From Neospora caninum Liverpool (lineage: Eukaryota > Apicomplexa > Conoidasida > Eucoccidiorida > Sarcocystidae), in NCBI RefSeq assembly GCF_000208865.1, contig NC_018398.1, forward strand, positions 4,674,710 through 4,738,709: DNA of 64,000 nt. The letters run 5' to 3'. Below the pieces are notes generated by a model. The model was not told where the DNA came from. It searched no databases and saw only the letters and a program-made list of their open reading frames with translations. Of the stretch, positions 34,126 to 46,860 are shown piece by piece; position 1 is the first letter of the stretch; each line of letters begins with the position of its first letter. The translations under genes and the position numbers were made by a program.

Positions 34126-34683
34126 GCAGGTGACGACCTACCTATGGAGGCCTTAATAAGAGCAGAGGCATCCGCAAAAACATCTCTCCATACACACCTC
34201 GGTCGTTCACGCCATCCCCAACAAATTGTGGCAGCACGGGTCTATGTGCCTCGGTCGGTGAGGAGTGCGGGTAGCCGTCCCAGCGTGCCTCAGCGCAATT
34301 TCCTATCATGGGATGGTCGCGACTGTCATGCCGTTTTCTCAGGCACGCCGACGGCCCTCGTGCACGGTGCGCACATGGCTGGCGAGCCAGTACCGCCTGT
34401 ACATTCCGATCCAGTGCCACAATATTCTGCCTGGTTCGCGCCGTCCGTTGTCGTCCAGCCTCCTGACCCTCAACCGTCCGCTTCAGGGCATCACAGCCAT
34501 TTCGAAAGGGCTCTGATAGACCCACACAGTCAGTCACCACTGGGCCATGAGACCTCGATGATCGTGCAGGCCCCGGGATCAGCGTATGGTCCACGTGCCC
34601 CATCAGATTTCGCTACCCGAAGAGGCACAGGTGAGCGCGCGAAGCCCCGTTTTCGGCTTGAGTATCCGTGGTCCTTGCCATAG
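34126..34683 (+). CDS. Unit 2 Pro-rich frame (exon or small gene)
   Basis: Counterpart of 21345-21902: acceptor GGCGCAG, first ATG at 34144 (MEALIRAEASAKTSLH), phase-1 donor after ACAG at 34630, stop at 34683 if unspliced. The sequence is rich in Pro, Ser, His and Gln. It could splice to the terminal exon at 36284, whose acceptor is also phase 1. No known domain. Confidence 0.42.
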   Translation, partial: AGDDLPMEALIRAEASAKTSLHTHLGRSRHPQQIVAARVYVPRSVRSAGSRPSVPQRNFLSWDGRDCHAVFSGTPTALVHGAHMAGEPVPPVHSDPVPQYSAWFAPSVVVQPPDPQPSASGHHSHFERALIDPHSQSPLGHETSMIVQAPGSAYGPRAPSDFATRRGTGERAKPRFRLEYPWSLP

Positions 34684-34800
34684 GGGAGATATGTGTCTAG
34701 TCATCAGCCAGTTTTTTTGTAGCCAGAATGCATTGCATGGTGCCCTCCAGCAGTCGTTCCCAGACCTTTCAGATGGGCGACGATAATGCACAATTTTTAG

Positions 34801-34856
34801 CAGAGTCACTGAAGCAGCAGTACATCGCCGTGCGTTGGGCAGCACGTTCTAGTGAG
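34801..34856 (+). other. Possible mini-exon, unit 2
   Basis: Between AATTTTTAG and GAG|GTGTAC a phase-1 to phase-0 frame of 56 bases reads AESLKQQYIAVRWAARSSE, helical in character. The same sequence is in unit 3 (47536-47591). Evidence is limited to splice-like borders. Confidence 0.22.
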
Positions 34857-36283
34857 GTGTACACTACTTGTGGCTGAGTGTCTTGCGATATCTCCTTTCC
34901 ACCTGCCTATCATTGCGGTTTTCTGGGCGGGTGCATCAAGACGCATACCGCTTCCACCTGCGGATGCTCGCAGGCACACAAGGCTCACGTCCACCCGGAA
35001 CTTCATCTCCGGACAGCAGGCGTTGAAACACATCCCCTAGCGCGTGCGACACAATTGCAAGGCAACAGCGAAGGTTAGCTCAGGTACACTTTGCTCCTGT
35101 GTGTACTGACCCCTCTTCTGGACGCCGCTTGCCCCCTTTCTCGTGTTCTCGCCCGGAATCTGTGAACCGCGGAAAGAGAGGGATTCCGGCAGCTTCCTTC
35201 GATGGCGCGGAACGTTTTGCGTCCAAACTGAGAACCAGGTAGCGACAGTAGCATCCACTGTGTTACCCTCCAAACGCTATCAGGGCTTGAGATGGACAGG
35301 ACGGTGTCAGTCGGCGGCAGGCGCTGTCGACAGGACTGGTGCGCGAGCCGGTTGATGGAATGTGTGCGCAAAAGCGGAAAAGCAAGAGCACCAAAAGAGG
35401 CACGTTCGCGCGACTCAGTGCACCACAGGAATGTGGAAGTTCAAGAACATCGTCGGGCCATCCGGCCACCAGGTCGAGTCTGACATCTGATACGAAGGCC
35501 CAAAGAGGTGCCCGCATACATTACCCACACCGTAATCGGTGGGGGTGAACCCTTCCCTTCCCGTTTGCTTCAATCTGAAGGACCGAGTGAAAATGTAGAC
35601 ACGGCCCTAGACGGACGAGTTCCTTTAATTATCCACATCGTCGTTCAGCCTCAGCTTCATCAGGAGAGAGCATCAAGGTGACAGTGCTTGTGACTGACAA
35701 CCGCATCCCCAAGAGAAGATACGTGAACCCGTAGGTACGAGGTGTTGAATATATTTTTCCAGAAAGCTCATTCCATACTGTTTCGCATTCCGGCTGCTGC
35801 CAGCTGCAAACCCTGGAAGTGGTCCAGAATTCCATCCAAGGGTCTGACGGGATGCTGGCTTTCCGGTCATACTATCATTGTCCTGAAAGTGTCACCCATG
35901 TTTCAGCTGGCAAGGCCAGGGTGGACTCAGTTCCATGGGCCTACTCATTTGGGAACGGCTTCGCATCTGGCTTTTCCCTTCCTCGTGTTTGTGCCTGTCC
36001 GACGCCCCCGCCCCCAGACCCACATTGTTCTAGAGATGACGGCAGTCTTCTCGGGGGCCGTTGCTGATTGGAAACACGCCGAAAGTCGTCTGTCAACTGA
36101 ACCATGGTGAGGAATCGGCGTAATGAGCCCTCGTCACCTGGTTGGTCGTACGCCGCAAGGAAGTATAATAGAAGTCCACAGTGGTGGTAACACAGTCCTT
36201 CTATTGAAGACGTTCGCTTGTCAACTTGCAGAGTAAATGCAACCCTCGGTGGCGGGGACAGACGACGTGCGCGTTGTTGCCAG

Positions 36284-36702
36284 TCCTTGTTGGCTCAGAT
36301 GCCGTAGACTCCTCCAACAATGTTGAAGCGCCTAGCATTCGTAGTGAAGATCCCCAGGTTCCCTCCTTGCCAATAAGGTGGGTGTCGATGCTTCCCATCT
36401 CGTATTTCTCGGATGCGTTCGCGGAGGAAGAGGCCAAGGCATTCGGCGACCACTATGATGTTGCGGTGACTACAGATACCACGACAACGGGGAAGGGAGG
36501 CGGCATCGGCAAGGGAGCTGAGAATGAGGAGGAGAGGCGAACACGGAAACGACAGACAGTACTGAGGAAATGCTTAGGCATCCGTCTCTGCCGGCGTTCC
36601 GAAGACGAACAGGGTGCCACCCCGTCGCTTCGTGGCCTTCACGACAAACAGGGTCTGCTGATGTCTACGTTACCCCGCGCTGTTTTACGATTCATGCGGT
36701 GA
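36284..36702 (+). CDS. Unit 2 terminal exon candidate
   Basis: After TTGCCAG (36277-36283) a phase-1 frame runs to TGA at 36702 and encodes about 139 residues: EAPSIRSEDPQVPSLPIRW, then SMLPISYFSDAFAEEEAK, a Thr/Gly/Lys linker, then ERRTRKRQ and CLGIRLCRRSEDEQG. The unit 3 copy keeps the frame although it is 18 bases longer. It would pair with the phase-1 donor of the Pro-rich frame at 34630. No domain recognised; connection to gene 2 is not proven. Confidence 0.42.
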
Positions 36703-38249
36703 CGATCCAGACCCCGCAAATGGGCAGACCACGTATGCCGTTCAATTCAGAATCTGATCAATTCTGCGATGATCGGTAGTCTTCATCCGAGTTCTCTGTC
36801 CAGACATCTGTTGTCACGTCGAACACCTTTCAGCGCTCCAGCAGGTACCAAGCGCTCCACACGAGAGCGGGGCACGAACGAAAAGGCTGTAGGGTGTTAG
36901 CGGCAATCCGAGGAAGCTGCCATATCCTGCCGGGCCGCCCGCATGTGACGGGCCCGCAATCAAGCCTATTGTTACGCATCTACTGTGTCCAATCCTCGTC
37001 AGTATCTAGCAACTGCCACAAGCGATGTGACCGCCGGCCATCTGCGGGCTCGCTCGCGACTAACAGCAATGATTATTCCGAAGTATTTGTTCTACCTGCC
37101 GATGACCTATTATGAGGGTTTTACATTTGTTGGCTGGCACGCTGGCGCAGGGTCAATGCAGTAATGAATCTTAACAGCCGACCCGCTGCATCAGCTTCAC
37201 TATAACAGTGCACGACCGCTGTCACCTCGGGGCAAGAAAACGGGGAACGGGGTATGATTCGAGTCTGAGAGGCAGGTATCACAGGTTCGTTCACCCTCGT
37301 CAACGATGGATGGCACTCTTAAAGGTAGTCTTGAAAAATAAATTCTGAATACACGCCGCTGCAACTGCTGGTTGCCATGGTCGTCCTAACTCCCGTGGTC
37401 GCATTTGCTGTAGTCTAGTAATAGTTATGTGACTGTTTATCCGTAAGCGAGAGAACACTATGAAATTGTCGTTCCATTCCTTTGTCTTCGGCGTCCGCCA
37501 TGCTGTTTCCACTCGCGAACTTCTCAATACACTGATAGCATATTTCTTCCCCAGCCGGATGTCGTGCGTCCATGGGCGCTTAAGAACGGGTCATTTTCAT
37601 TTCGACATAACCTACGAAGGGTGCACGTCTCATCGTAAAACAACATGTAACGCCACATCCACTTTCGTGTGTCGCTTTGTTCGCCTTGGGCTTTAGCATG
37701 CCAAGTCCACGAGCTTGTTCTAGGCACAAGTCGTCGGTCCTATACAGTCGACCCGCAGTTTTGTGGCCAGCGCCCTTCAACCTGGTTGCACTCTGGCGCA
37801 GTGGCGGGGCATAAGTTTCCGACCGGATCATGAATGTCTTCTCTTTGGTCTATTGGGGAAGTGCGAACGCAACGCAGCTTAATATTTTCTTTTGTTCAGT
37901 GAACCAATTATGTTTTGGGTGGTACTACGTTTAACACTGCGGGGATGCCGCTTCGCAGCGCATACGGTGTTACGGTTGTTGGTAGAGTACTGCCTTCATT
38001 TTGGTTTTGGCGTTCGAGACGGGAATCAAGTGTAGGCTGTATTCCAAACAACATGCTTTGGGGTTTCTGAAGAATTGCGAGTACGACCGCCAAACCCGGT
38101 GTCACTATTCATCGGACATGCGGGTGTGAATGGCAATATCTGTACGCATCATGCCAGTGAGCCGCCTACAACATGAGCGAAGCCTCCTTCCGTGTTCAAA
38201 TGCAGAAGTAGCGTGTATGTGCACTGGCAGTACCTAACGATATTTCACG

Positions 38250-38319
38250 GTTCGGCTTCTGCCGAACTTCCGGCAACGCTTCCCACAAGCTGACATCCGG
38301 CAGCCTGATATATCAGGCT
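38250..38319. repeat. Two adjacent hairpin-forming inverted repeats
   Basis: GTTCGGC-TTCT-GCCGAAC (38250-38267) is a 7-base stem with a 4-base loop. About 35 bases on, AGCCTGATATATCAGGCT (38302-38319) is a perfect 18-base palindrome. Both are present in unit 1 near 25475-25544; there the palindrome has one mismatch. Confidence 0.6.
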
Positions 38320-39351
38320 CCCCCCAGAATGCCCAGAATGCGAACGACGGCTTGCTCTGTATGAGATGACTCGAGACTCCGTATGGCTGACATGGTCATT
38401 CTTTCTTCTCGGAAGCGACAATCAATCTCTATCACAAGATGTGTCATTCAGATACCGGTGTCTGGAGTCGTAGCGTGACTTTCCTCAGAGGTGCCGGAGG
38501 TGGCCAGAGAAACAGCGACTCCAACGATACCAAAGCAACTCTCGAGATGCTTTTTCTGGAGGACTGCCAAAGAACTGGAACCTGGAAACCCAGTGTGCGA
38601 AGAGAGGACCCGCTGCAGACCACGGCAGTCACGGCTAAGGAAAAGGTGCGTGTTTGTCGGTCACAGTTACACCGTCACCAGCGCCACGGCCTGTCAGACG
38701 GCGAGTGCAGCGGAACTGATTGTTATCACACGCGACTGTGAATTAGCTAATGAAGGTGCCCAGCATTCACGGTGATCGAGTAGATGACCACCTAGCGTAC
38801 CATACTGCCGACTGCAGATTGGATCAACCGCAGTCGAGAAGCGGCTGCAGATACACCCCTCCGAAAGACCTCTGGGACACCTGGTGATACGACGAGTACC
38901 TCGACGCCTGATCGGTGGGTCGAAGAAGAAATTATCCTTGTTGTGGTCACACTTCAATATGTGCACGCTCCCAGGTGTGTGCTTCACTTCTGGGCGGGAG
39001 CGTGGTCCGCTCATTCGTTCCATGTCATCAACGAGCCATCGGTGCGCGTACACCGTCTACAAGTCACGCGTTATCCAGCTGGGAAGATAGTCGTACAAGA
39101 CGATCGTAGCATATATCTTTCGCACGTCCCCTTAAGCGGTTTCCAAAACACCCAAGGCGGCCAATGGTGCACATGATTCACGGTGAGGTAGAGCAGAATC
39201 GATTCTTGTCGATAGGCTGCTACGTGAGTGTCGCCGTTGTACGAACCACCCGGAGATTGGTAAGGGCACACAGAGTAGCGCGGCATGAGTGCGATTTCTG
39301 CGTACTAAAGAAGGAAGAACGGACAGCACACCTGAAGGCGGACGTTCCCTC

Positions 39352-39451
39352 NNNNNNNNNNNNNNNNNNNNNNNNNNNNNNNNNNNNNNNNNNNNNNNNN
39401 NNNNNNNNNNNNNNNNNNNNNNNNNNNNNNNNNNNNNNNNNNNNNNNNNNN
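39352..39451. other. Assembly gap (100 N)
   Basis: Exactly 100 undetermined bases, a conventional gap size. In unit 1 the corresponding bases are about 26580-26779, so the true gap is probably near 200 bases. Confidence 0.99.
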
Positions 39452-41037
39452 CCCCTTTTGAGCACAAAATGCAGAGGAAGCAGTATGGGAAAAGGCATGT
39501 TCTTTCTATCGATTTTGGTACAAATACCGTTTGAGTGTTTCTCCACATGCTCTCAATCAAACAACAACCATGTGTGCCCGCTGGTGTCGCCTTGATCGCG
39601 AGACGAGTCGTCACATGTTTCAGCTAGCACCATGTCGTTCCAGAACCTGCCACCAATTCCGATTGACGAGTCGTATTACTAATTCGTTTTGGTCTAGTTC
39701 TGCCGATACACTGAGCTGAGGTTCCATGTATGGACAGGAACTCTGGTGTGCGGCGCATTCCGTCACACAGGTTCTTGGCCGTTTGTCACTGCGCTCTCGC
39801 ATGGTATGCACCTTCGCGCTTCCCCCTTGCCTTGGGAAATTACGGGTGTCATCACCGACAACGGAACTGTCGTATGGGCGCAGCGAAGAGTCTGAAAGGC
39901 TTCTCGCCTGCAATACTTCGTGTTCTCATCAACATCAAAATAATGCCCGTCACGGACATCCGGAGGTGGATTTGTGCGTCGGTGAGAAACGCCCCGGGCG
40001 CAGATGCTGGTCAGATGGTCCCCCTGTTTTGCTCCTCGCGTCTGAATCTCTTTGTTGACCTTCTCATTTCGGTCTGGACCCAACGGTGTGGGGCGGTGAA
40101 AGCGGTAGTGACCTTCCTTGCCTCGTCGTTGAATGTGCCTCATCCGCAGCGGCGGTAATGCCACCAACTTCCTTTTTTCGTTGTTGTGACATAGACAGCA
40201 CAGGTACGCGTTTCGATCGCCGCTTTGTTGGTCAGGCCATGCGGCATTGAGCATCCACTTGGTCTTACATACGCATCTCCGTTCACCGCCGCCGCCTGGC
40301 GGGGCTTCATCCACCCACCAGAATTCACATCTGGTATGGTCCCTCGCCCAGTCCGCTTTCGATCTCTAACCTGGGCGCGGTGCGTCGCATTGATCGTCAA
40401 ATCCCACGGACGGCGAACGACTTAAGCTTCCGCGTGGTTCCAGCCAGTCATAGTTTTGCATAGCGGTCACTTCCGCATTTCGGGTACGGGATCCCTCACA
40501 GGCCTTTCTGTATGTTCTGGAACGATGGTGAATTGTCAAATGCAGGCCGTTACCGGATAACGGCATAGGAGGCAGGAGGGAGGGGAACCTTCGTTCAGGT
40601 TCCATCGTGCGACATTGTGAGGTTCTGCTAGGTCTGAGGTTCGCGCGTCAATTTGAAATTGCAGATACAGATTTGGTTATTGGCCTTGGCGCCGGCAAAC
40701 GGTTATTGTTCCTCCGAGCCATTCCGTCTGTGAACTCGGGTGTTGCGCTTTATCGGGGATCTACAAGGAAACGCTGAAACGCACACGCCGGCCTCGTGGA
40801 CAGGTCGCATGCCGCACCCCGCATTGTTGCGGCATAGGGGCACGCCGAGGGCGCCCGATACAGCGACAGCCAACCAGATGACTGCGTAGCTTTCCATGCC
40901 AGGACGTGTGTCCCAACGAGGTTGGTAACCAACATAGTGTAGCAGCGCACACAGTTCTCTGCCGGTTGCCCTGTCGTAGGAATAGCGCAGGCGTCGCAGG
41001 AGGCGGCAACAAATGTCGGTGTCCTCGACGAGCGAAA

Positions 41038-44000
41038 ATGGCGTTCTGGAGGCTGCGCGCTTTGTTCCGTCCACTTATCGCTCTACATGTCGTGGTCGAA
41101 TGGCTGGGAGGCTTACATGATCAATCGCGTCTTCAGGATGGAATGCTGTTTCTCTGGTGGAGATTTCTGCCAGAGCTCCCAGCGGTCACTGCCAGCCGTG
41201 CACCACATGCACCAGGGGTAGATTCCGCCGAATCTTCAGACGGTGGGGATGAAGGTTCAGCGGGAAGAGAAAATTCCCAAGCCGACTCCACGAAGAGCAG
41301 CGAACTGGTGTCATCTTGTGGGAGACCAACTGGTTCAGCGGGCTCGGGAGCGTCGTGTGCCGGTCCTGATCTAAGTATAGGGGCCACGCTGGCGGAATTA
41401 CGTGACAGAAAACGAAAGCTCAAATACAGGCTAAACAATCTTCGTGCTCGGTGGTCGACTGAAGAAAAATATGTTAGACACAGGTTACGACACCAGAAGA
41501 CGTCTACGTCGACGGAAGGTGTAAGCTTTGTTCTGAGGCACACGGTGTGAGCCGACGGCAATAGCCTTGTGGTGTGTCAAACGGCGTCCCTATCGCGCGG
41601 ATGGTGTGAAAGCTGTAGCACCCGAGTAAACGTATTGGTGAACTGTGAGCATTCTCAAATCATTGGCAAGCCGATAGAGAGGAGTTGTCTCAGCATCCGC
41701 CGGAGCCGAACAATGGGCGACATTCACGTATTATCTACAGTATCGGTTGACAGACATCTAACGCGGAGTCAAAATACGGAACAATGCCTCATGCTGTGTG
41801 GCGCTCTATGAGGGACAAAACTGTGAGGGAAAGATGAAGAGAACCCCGGGAGGGGAGGGAACAGGGACTGAAATGTTAATCCTAACAGCCATAAGGTATC
41901 AGATGCATGACATAGATTGTGAGGTCCTTCACACAGCATTTGTCAGGCTTCCATATCGTCCTGTTCCCTTCAAGATCTCCCGCGACTGCCAATAGGACTT
42001 GTCGTCGCAGCTGTCGTTTGTCCACTGTTTTTGCGCAGCCATGAAATTGTGTTTTTCCCGAATTAGTAGATAGGAGCGTTAGTCGTTGGCGAGCCTCATG
42101 TTATTTGAGGCCATGTGATTCATTCGCGCAGACGCAGGGGGACACGGCGCCCGTAACTTCAGATATGCTAGAGATGTCCAGGGCAATCTACAGGTCAGTT
42201 GCGCGAGAGAAGAAAGCACAAATGGATCGGCTGGAGCGGGACCTCAGATCTCTCGAATCTGAAGAAGCACGGCTTGTCGCGACTCAAGCACTCCTCGGCA
42301 CCGAAGGCGGCGGCGCACCACCCGAGCTAACGACAACTGATCAGTCAGGCTCTTCGACCTCAGCTACAGAAACCCGTGGTGAGAAAACACCCGACTCCCA
42401 GAGAGAGGATCATGTCCTGAGAGACGCCACCATGTCGCGAGCCCAGTCCAGTGACTTAGGGCAGTCAGCTCGCCATGATCGAGTCACAGACGAAACTCGA
42501 TTCGGGCCTTGTGAGGTTACTGAAAAGCCGAGGTGGGGACGGACCCACTGGTCATTCAACTCAGTGGCAGCTGGTCCAAATCTGCAAACGCCGTAACGGG
42601 AGAACGACACCGAGAGCAATGGCGGTTTTTGCTAAACTGGCATACGCACGGTAGTATGCTGACGGCGCTGATACCCGTTCTACGGTCATATGGCTGTATC
42701 GCCAGCGAGTTCGCATGACCTAGCTGAAGACTATCATTGCCTCGATGGTGCGGGATCATAACGTTTCCGGACAGCGAGCGTACGATAAATCACCTATAAT
42801 GTCTGATCAACAACTGGACCGTGGTGCCAAAAGCCAGCCAAGCTGACATCGGCTCAATTCGACCGCCTAGACAGCGACGCCAAAAAGCATCCGTTTGCCT
42901 ACGTCCACTGGTATTGTTACGCCTGCAGATCAAGCGGCCCGGGGACTGCCGCAGGGTCTCCGAGAATCAATGGCCACCGAGTCACCCGACACGGTATCAG
43001 AGGACGATGCGGAGCCTGGCTGCTCATACACACAGAGCGGGCTCTCGTCCTTAGCGGGGAAGCAGACTCCGGAAGATCGACAATGGGCGATGTATAGCGG
43101 TTCAGGTGCCAGTATTCGGGGCAGGCTCCTGCTGTTGGGTGCCAGGAAACGGAAGGTGGAAGAAAACATACGGCGCCTCGAGGATCGGTGGACCTCTCTG
43201 GAATCGTATATGCGATTCCGCACCGGGACTCGTATCTCTCCATCTCAAAGTGCAGACGTACGCTGCTCTGTAGTGGCACATTGTGCGTCTCGGCGGCAAT
43301 GCTCTGTCGCCGGCTGGACCTGTCACATGGCCATGGTGGTGTGTCTGTCGGGATTGCTTTGAAAGAGTTCAACAACTTTAGCGACTAGCCGCAACCTCCA
43401 CGGCAAAAACAACCTACCATCATATCCTGCTGGCGCCTGCGGAAGCTCAGGGATGGACGAGATTGTCGATTGTGTAGAACCTCTCGCGGCGTTTGCATAC
43501 AAGGAAGAAATTCGAAATGGTGACAACTTCCCTGGGACTTACTATGAGGGCCATACTATCGGGTGGATGGGGAACACTGTGAGTATGTTATAACTGTTTT
43601 AATCCGAGCTCCAGGGAACCCTATTCCTGACGATGTCGCAAGAGGTCGCCTACGGGAACAGGTGCCGCGGCTCGAGCGTGTGCTGCAGCATGTTCAGTGC
43701 TTGCGGTTGTGGGTGTCGTCGCCTCATGATTACGAGCGGCAATCTTTGGCAGCGTGGATGTCAAGCATTGCCTGTGTGTTGGACTGTCTACGCCGCAGGC
43801 GCCGGCAAGGCCGTTATCTCCTGCCAGCATTAAGCTATATACAAAGTGGTACACGAGAGGGAAGGCTCGGAGACAGAATCGCCTGAGCGTACTTCGGTGC
43901 ACCCTGCAGATACTCCGGCAGGAGGAGTGCGCACTTCAAGAAGCACTGAATGCGGACGGCGGCGGCGGACCACCCGAGCTAACGACAACTGATCAATCAG

Positions 44001-46565
44001 GCCCTTCGACCTCAGCTACAGGAACACGTGGTGAGACACCTGATCGCCAGAGAGAGGGTCATGTCCTGAGAGACGCCACCGTGTCGCGAGCCCAGTCCAG
44101 TGAATTGGGGCAGTCAGCTCGCCATGATCGAGTCACAGACGAAACTCGATTCGGGCCTTGTGAGGTTACTGAAAAGCCGAGGTGGGGACGGACCCACTGG
44201 TCACTCACCTCAGTGGCATCTAGTCCAAATCTGCAAACGCCGCAACGGGAGAGAGACACCGAGTTCAATGGCGGTTTGTGTTGGACTGCGGCATAGCCAC
44301 AGTAGTATGGGCATAGCGCAGGTACCCGTTCTGCCGTCGCGTCGGCGTATGGTTAGCGAGTCGACAAAACGGTAGCTAACAGACTGCCATGACATGAGTG
44401 TCGGGATCATTACGTCTGTCGGCGTAGTAAACGCATGAAAACGACTTTACTGTCTTATCGTCAAGTAGACGATGGTGAAGACGAGCCGAACTCACACTAT
44501 CTCAGTTCGACCTAGCATACGCATCGACGTAAACAAACACAAGTGTGCGGCTGGCCGCTTGTCGTGTATGTCGCTGCAGATCCAGCAGCCCAGGGGTTGA
44601 CGCAGCTGCCCCTTATACCGACGAGTACTGTGCCCACAGACTTGGGGCCAGAGGTAGCCATCCCAGGCTGCTCATGGTGGACAGTGAGTCCGGCTGGAGC
44701 AGGGGACGGGCTGACCCAAGCGGCTGTCGTGCACCGTCAACAGCATGTGCACCCGTTGGGGCCGGACGTGGATGAAGCTGACCGACTCATGTGTATCATC
44801 AGCGGCCTACGGTGCAGGCGAAAAGATATTCGAAACCGTTGGAGGAGCCTCACAGCATATGTGTCGAACACATTTTCGAACCGCAACCAGCGGCGCAAGG
44901 CGCAAGGCGTAAGTCGTGCGTCATCAGGTTCAGAGTTTCGGAGAAAGGGCCGATGCCCTTGTCCCAAGCGCCACAGATTTATTACATCGCAAATGCCGTT
45001 AAGCGGTTCCGGGTATTCTGCCCTTATCACAACGAGACGAACTAGGAACTGACAGCACGCAGCCGGCTGAGGCCTCTCTCCTATCCATTCGCTCATAACT
45101 ACCACCCGTAGTCTGGTTTCGATGACGCCCTGCCACACAAATAGGCATTCAGGAAATGTGATTGCTCCAGAGTCGAAATGTTTGCAAATTACAAAGCGTA
45201 CGTGGCCTGGCTACGTGCATGGCTTCGCAGCACGCCCCACTACATGCCCAGAATTGGTTGTGGGGCCACTCCGTGATGACGAATATTCACGGGAAAAGCC
45301 ACGATCGGCTCATCATTGGGCACTCAGTGTCGCTACTGTAATGGACCATATTTCGCAGCTGTTGGTGGCGAATAAACATGGGATGCCTTTCTCACACAAA
45401 ACGTGAAGGGACTTCAACAAGTCACTGTCGTGACACGGAGTCTGTTATGGACTTGATGTGCTTCCCGCAGTTGAAACCTCTTGCACTAACACCTGCGCTT
45501 CAGCAGCATTATGCGAAACAATATCGGGAACGAGCGGACAAGCACCTACACGAAGCCGAGGATATCAAAACGGAAATAAGGCGACTTGAAAAACGCCACT
45601 ACGAGCTTCTCGTGGCTAGCTGTAGGGGACACCCCGGCAGTCACCATTCTGGTGCGACCGACTCCCAGCGCTCGGGCGTAGTCAGTACAGCGATAACAGG
45701 GGACGAGCGCACGGGAGATGATCCACACGTGATGCGCCCTCCTGAACAGGTGCAAAGACCTTCGCCGAGATTCCAGACGCGACCTGCCTCCCAGATGACA
45801 CCGGCAGAAAGCGAAGTGCCTCCTTTAGGTGCCCCGGCTTCTCCGCCACCTTTCCCACATTCCTTCCACCCGGGAGAGACTTCAGGGTGGTCACCAACTT
45901 TACAGCTGGACGAAACCTCGTCTGCGCCAGCTTTTGTGCAAGCCCACCCTGGAGGTGCGAGAACGCCGGCCCACGTGTCAACAGTTGATACCCCGGCGGC
46001 CGCGTCAGCCGTCCCGTGCAGCAGCGGGGAAGGAGGCGGACCTGAATACTCTCACCGTCAATTCCTCGAACATCAAGAAGCTGATCATTCTGCTGCAACA
46101 GCGCACTCTGAGAATGACATTCCTGAAGAAGTTCTGGAGTTCATTTTGTCACACACCACGTCAGGAAAGGCTGGCTCTGGGGCCACCCACGATCCGACCA
46201 CGGTTACTGGGCCCCCACAAACTCAGCCATGGTTCCCTCCGAATTCGACACCACTGATCGGCGTCCACCCTGCGCCGCATCCAATCCACTCCCATTGGTG
46301 GCCCCGACCGTCATCGACTTCGTCCGTCGGAAGCACTTCAGGTTCGGGACTGTTTGATCCTGGCCGCCAGTCCCCGTCGACGTGGTTGACGGGGCCACAA
46401 CCACCGTCACCCTTCCGTACGTTGCTCATGAACCCGGATACAGTGGCTGAACACAGAAGAAGGTTTCTCTACTACACTAGCAGATGCTGTCCACCTGCAT
46501 CCACCCTGATGGGGGCACAAACATTGTTCCGCGGTTCCACGCACCAGCCGGTCGCAGCTAGGTGA
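41038..46565 (+). CDS. Array gene 3: secreted helical-module protein, six exons
   Basis: Exons 41038-41520, 42132-42378, 42929-43257, 43799-44030, 44580-44908 and 45471-46565 repeat the architecture and phases of gene 2. Exon lengths are equal to gene 2 except exon 3, which is 24 bases longer and in frame (insertion around SYTQSGLS). Start MAFWRLRALFRPLIALHVVV; beta modules NLRARWSTEEKYVRHR, RLEDRWTSLESYMRFR and IRNRWRSLTAYVSNT; alpha modules LEMSRAIYRSVAREKK, IKLYTKWYTRGKARRQ and LQQHYAKQYRERADKH. As in gene 2, exon 6 may end at the TGA at 46563-46565 or splice at AG|GTGAGA (46561) to 46641. The reading frame is intact throughout despite many substitutions relative to gene 2, which supports function. 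Unknown family; probably secreted. Confidence 0.6.
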
Positions 46566-46640
46566 GACGGGCTTTGGCGTAACACAGCTGTCTGCTCCTC
46601 CATGTGCCAAGCAGGGACGCAGTTGATGACGAGTTTACAG

Positions 46641-46797
46641 CAAACGTAGACGCGTGTTAGTTTGTGCAGTCGCAATGAAAAAGATCTCGAACAAGGCCTG
46701 TTTGGGCCGCTGGCGCAGATTGTCTGTACTTTGTGTCGGCGCGCCGTGGCCTATTTTCCGTAGAAAGCAAACTGCGGAACGTCCATCACCTCTGTAG
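46641..46797 (+). CDS. Possible terminal exon of gene 3 (basic tail)
   Basis: Unit 3 counterpart of 33909-34062, entered in phase 2. It reads KRRRVLVCAVAMKKIS, then KACLGRWRRLSVLCVGAPW, to TAG at 46795-46797. It is 157 bases against 154 in unit 2, so the indel keeps the frame. Confidence 0.4.
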
Positions 46798-46860
46798 CCT
46801 TTGTCTAGTGAGGCAACGCGGGCTCGCGGCTCGAGCTGAATACTACCTGGCCTGGCGCAG

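Larger units (their letters stand above)
28328..41037. repeat. Tandem array unit 2
   Basis: Unit 2 is 12.7 kb. It aligns with unit 3 over gene and downstream region at offsets of 12,710 to 12,737 bases, and with unit 1 from about 20480 at about 12,780 bases. It contains gene 2, the Pro-rich frame, a terminal exon and the spacer with an assembly gap. Confidence 0.88.
36703..41037. other. Unit 2 spacer with assembly gap, no convincing gene
   Basis: Repeats the unit 1 spacer at about 12,770 bases offset. Open frames on either strand are not conserved in length between copies. The last few hundred bases should contain the promoter of gene 3. Confidence 0.5.
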
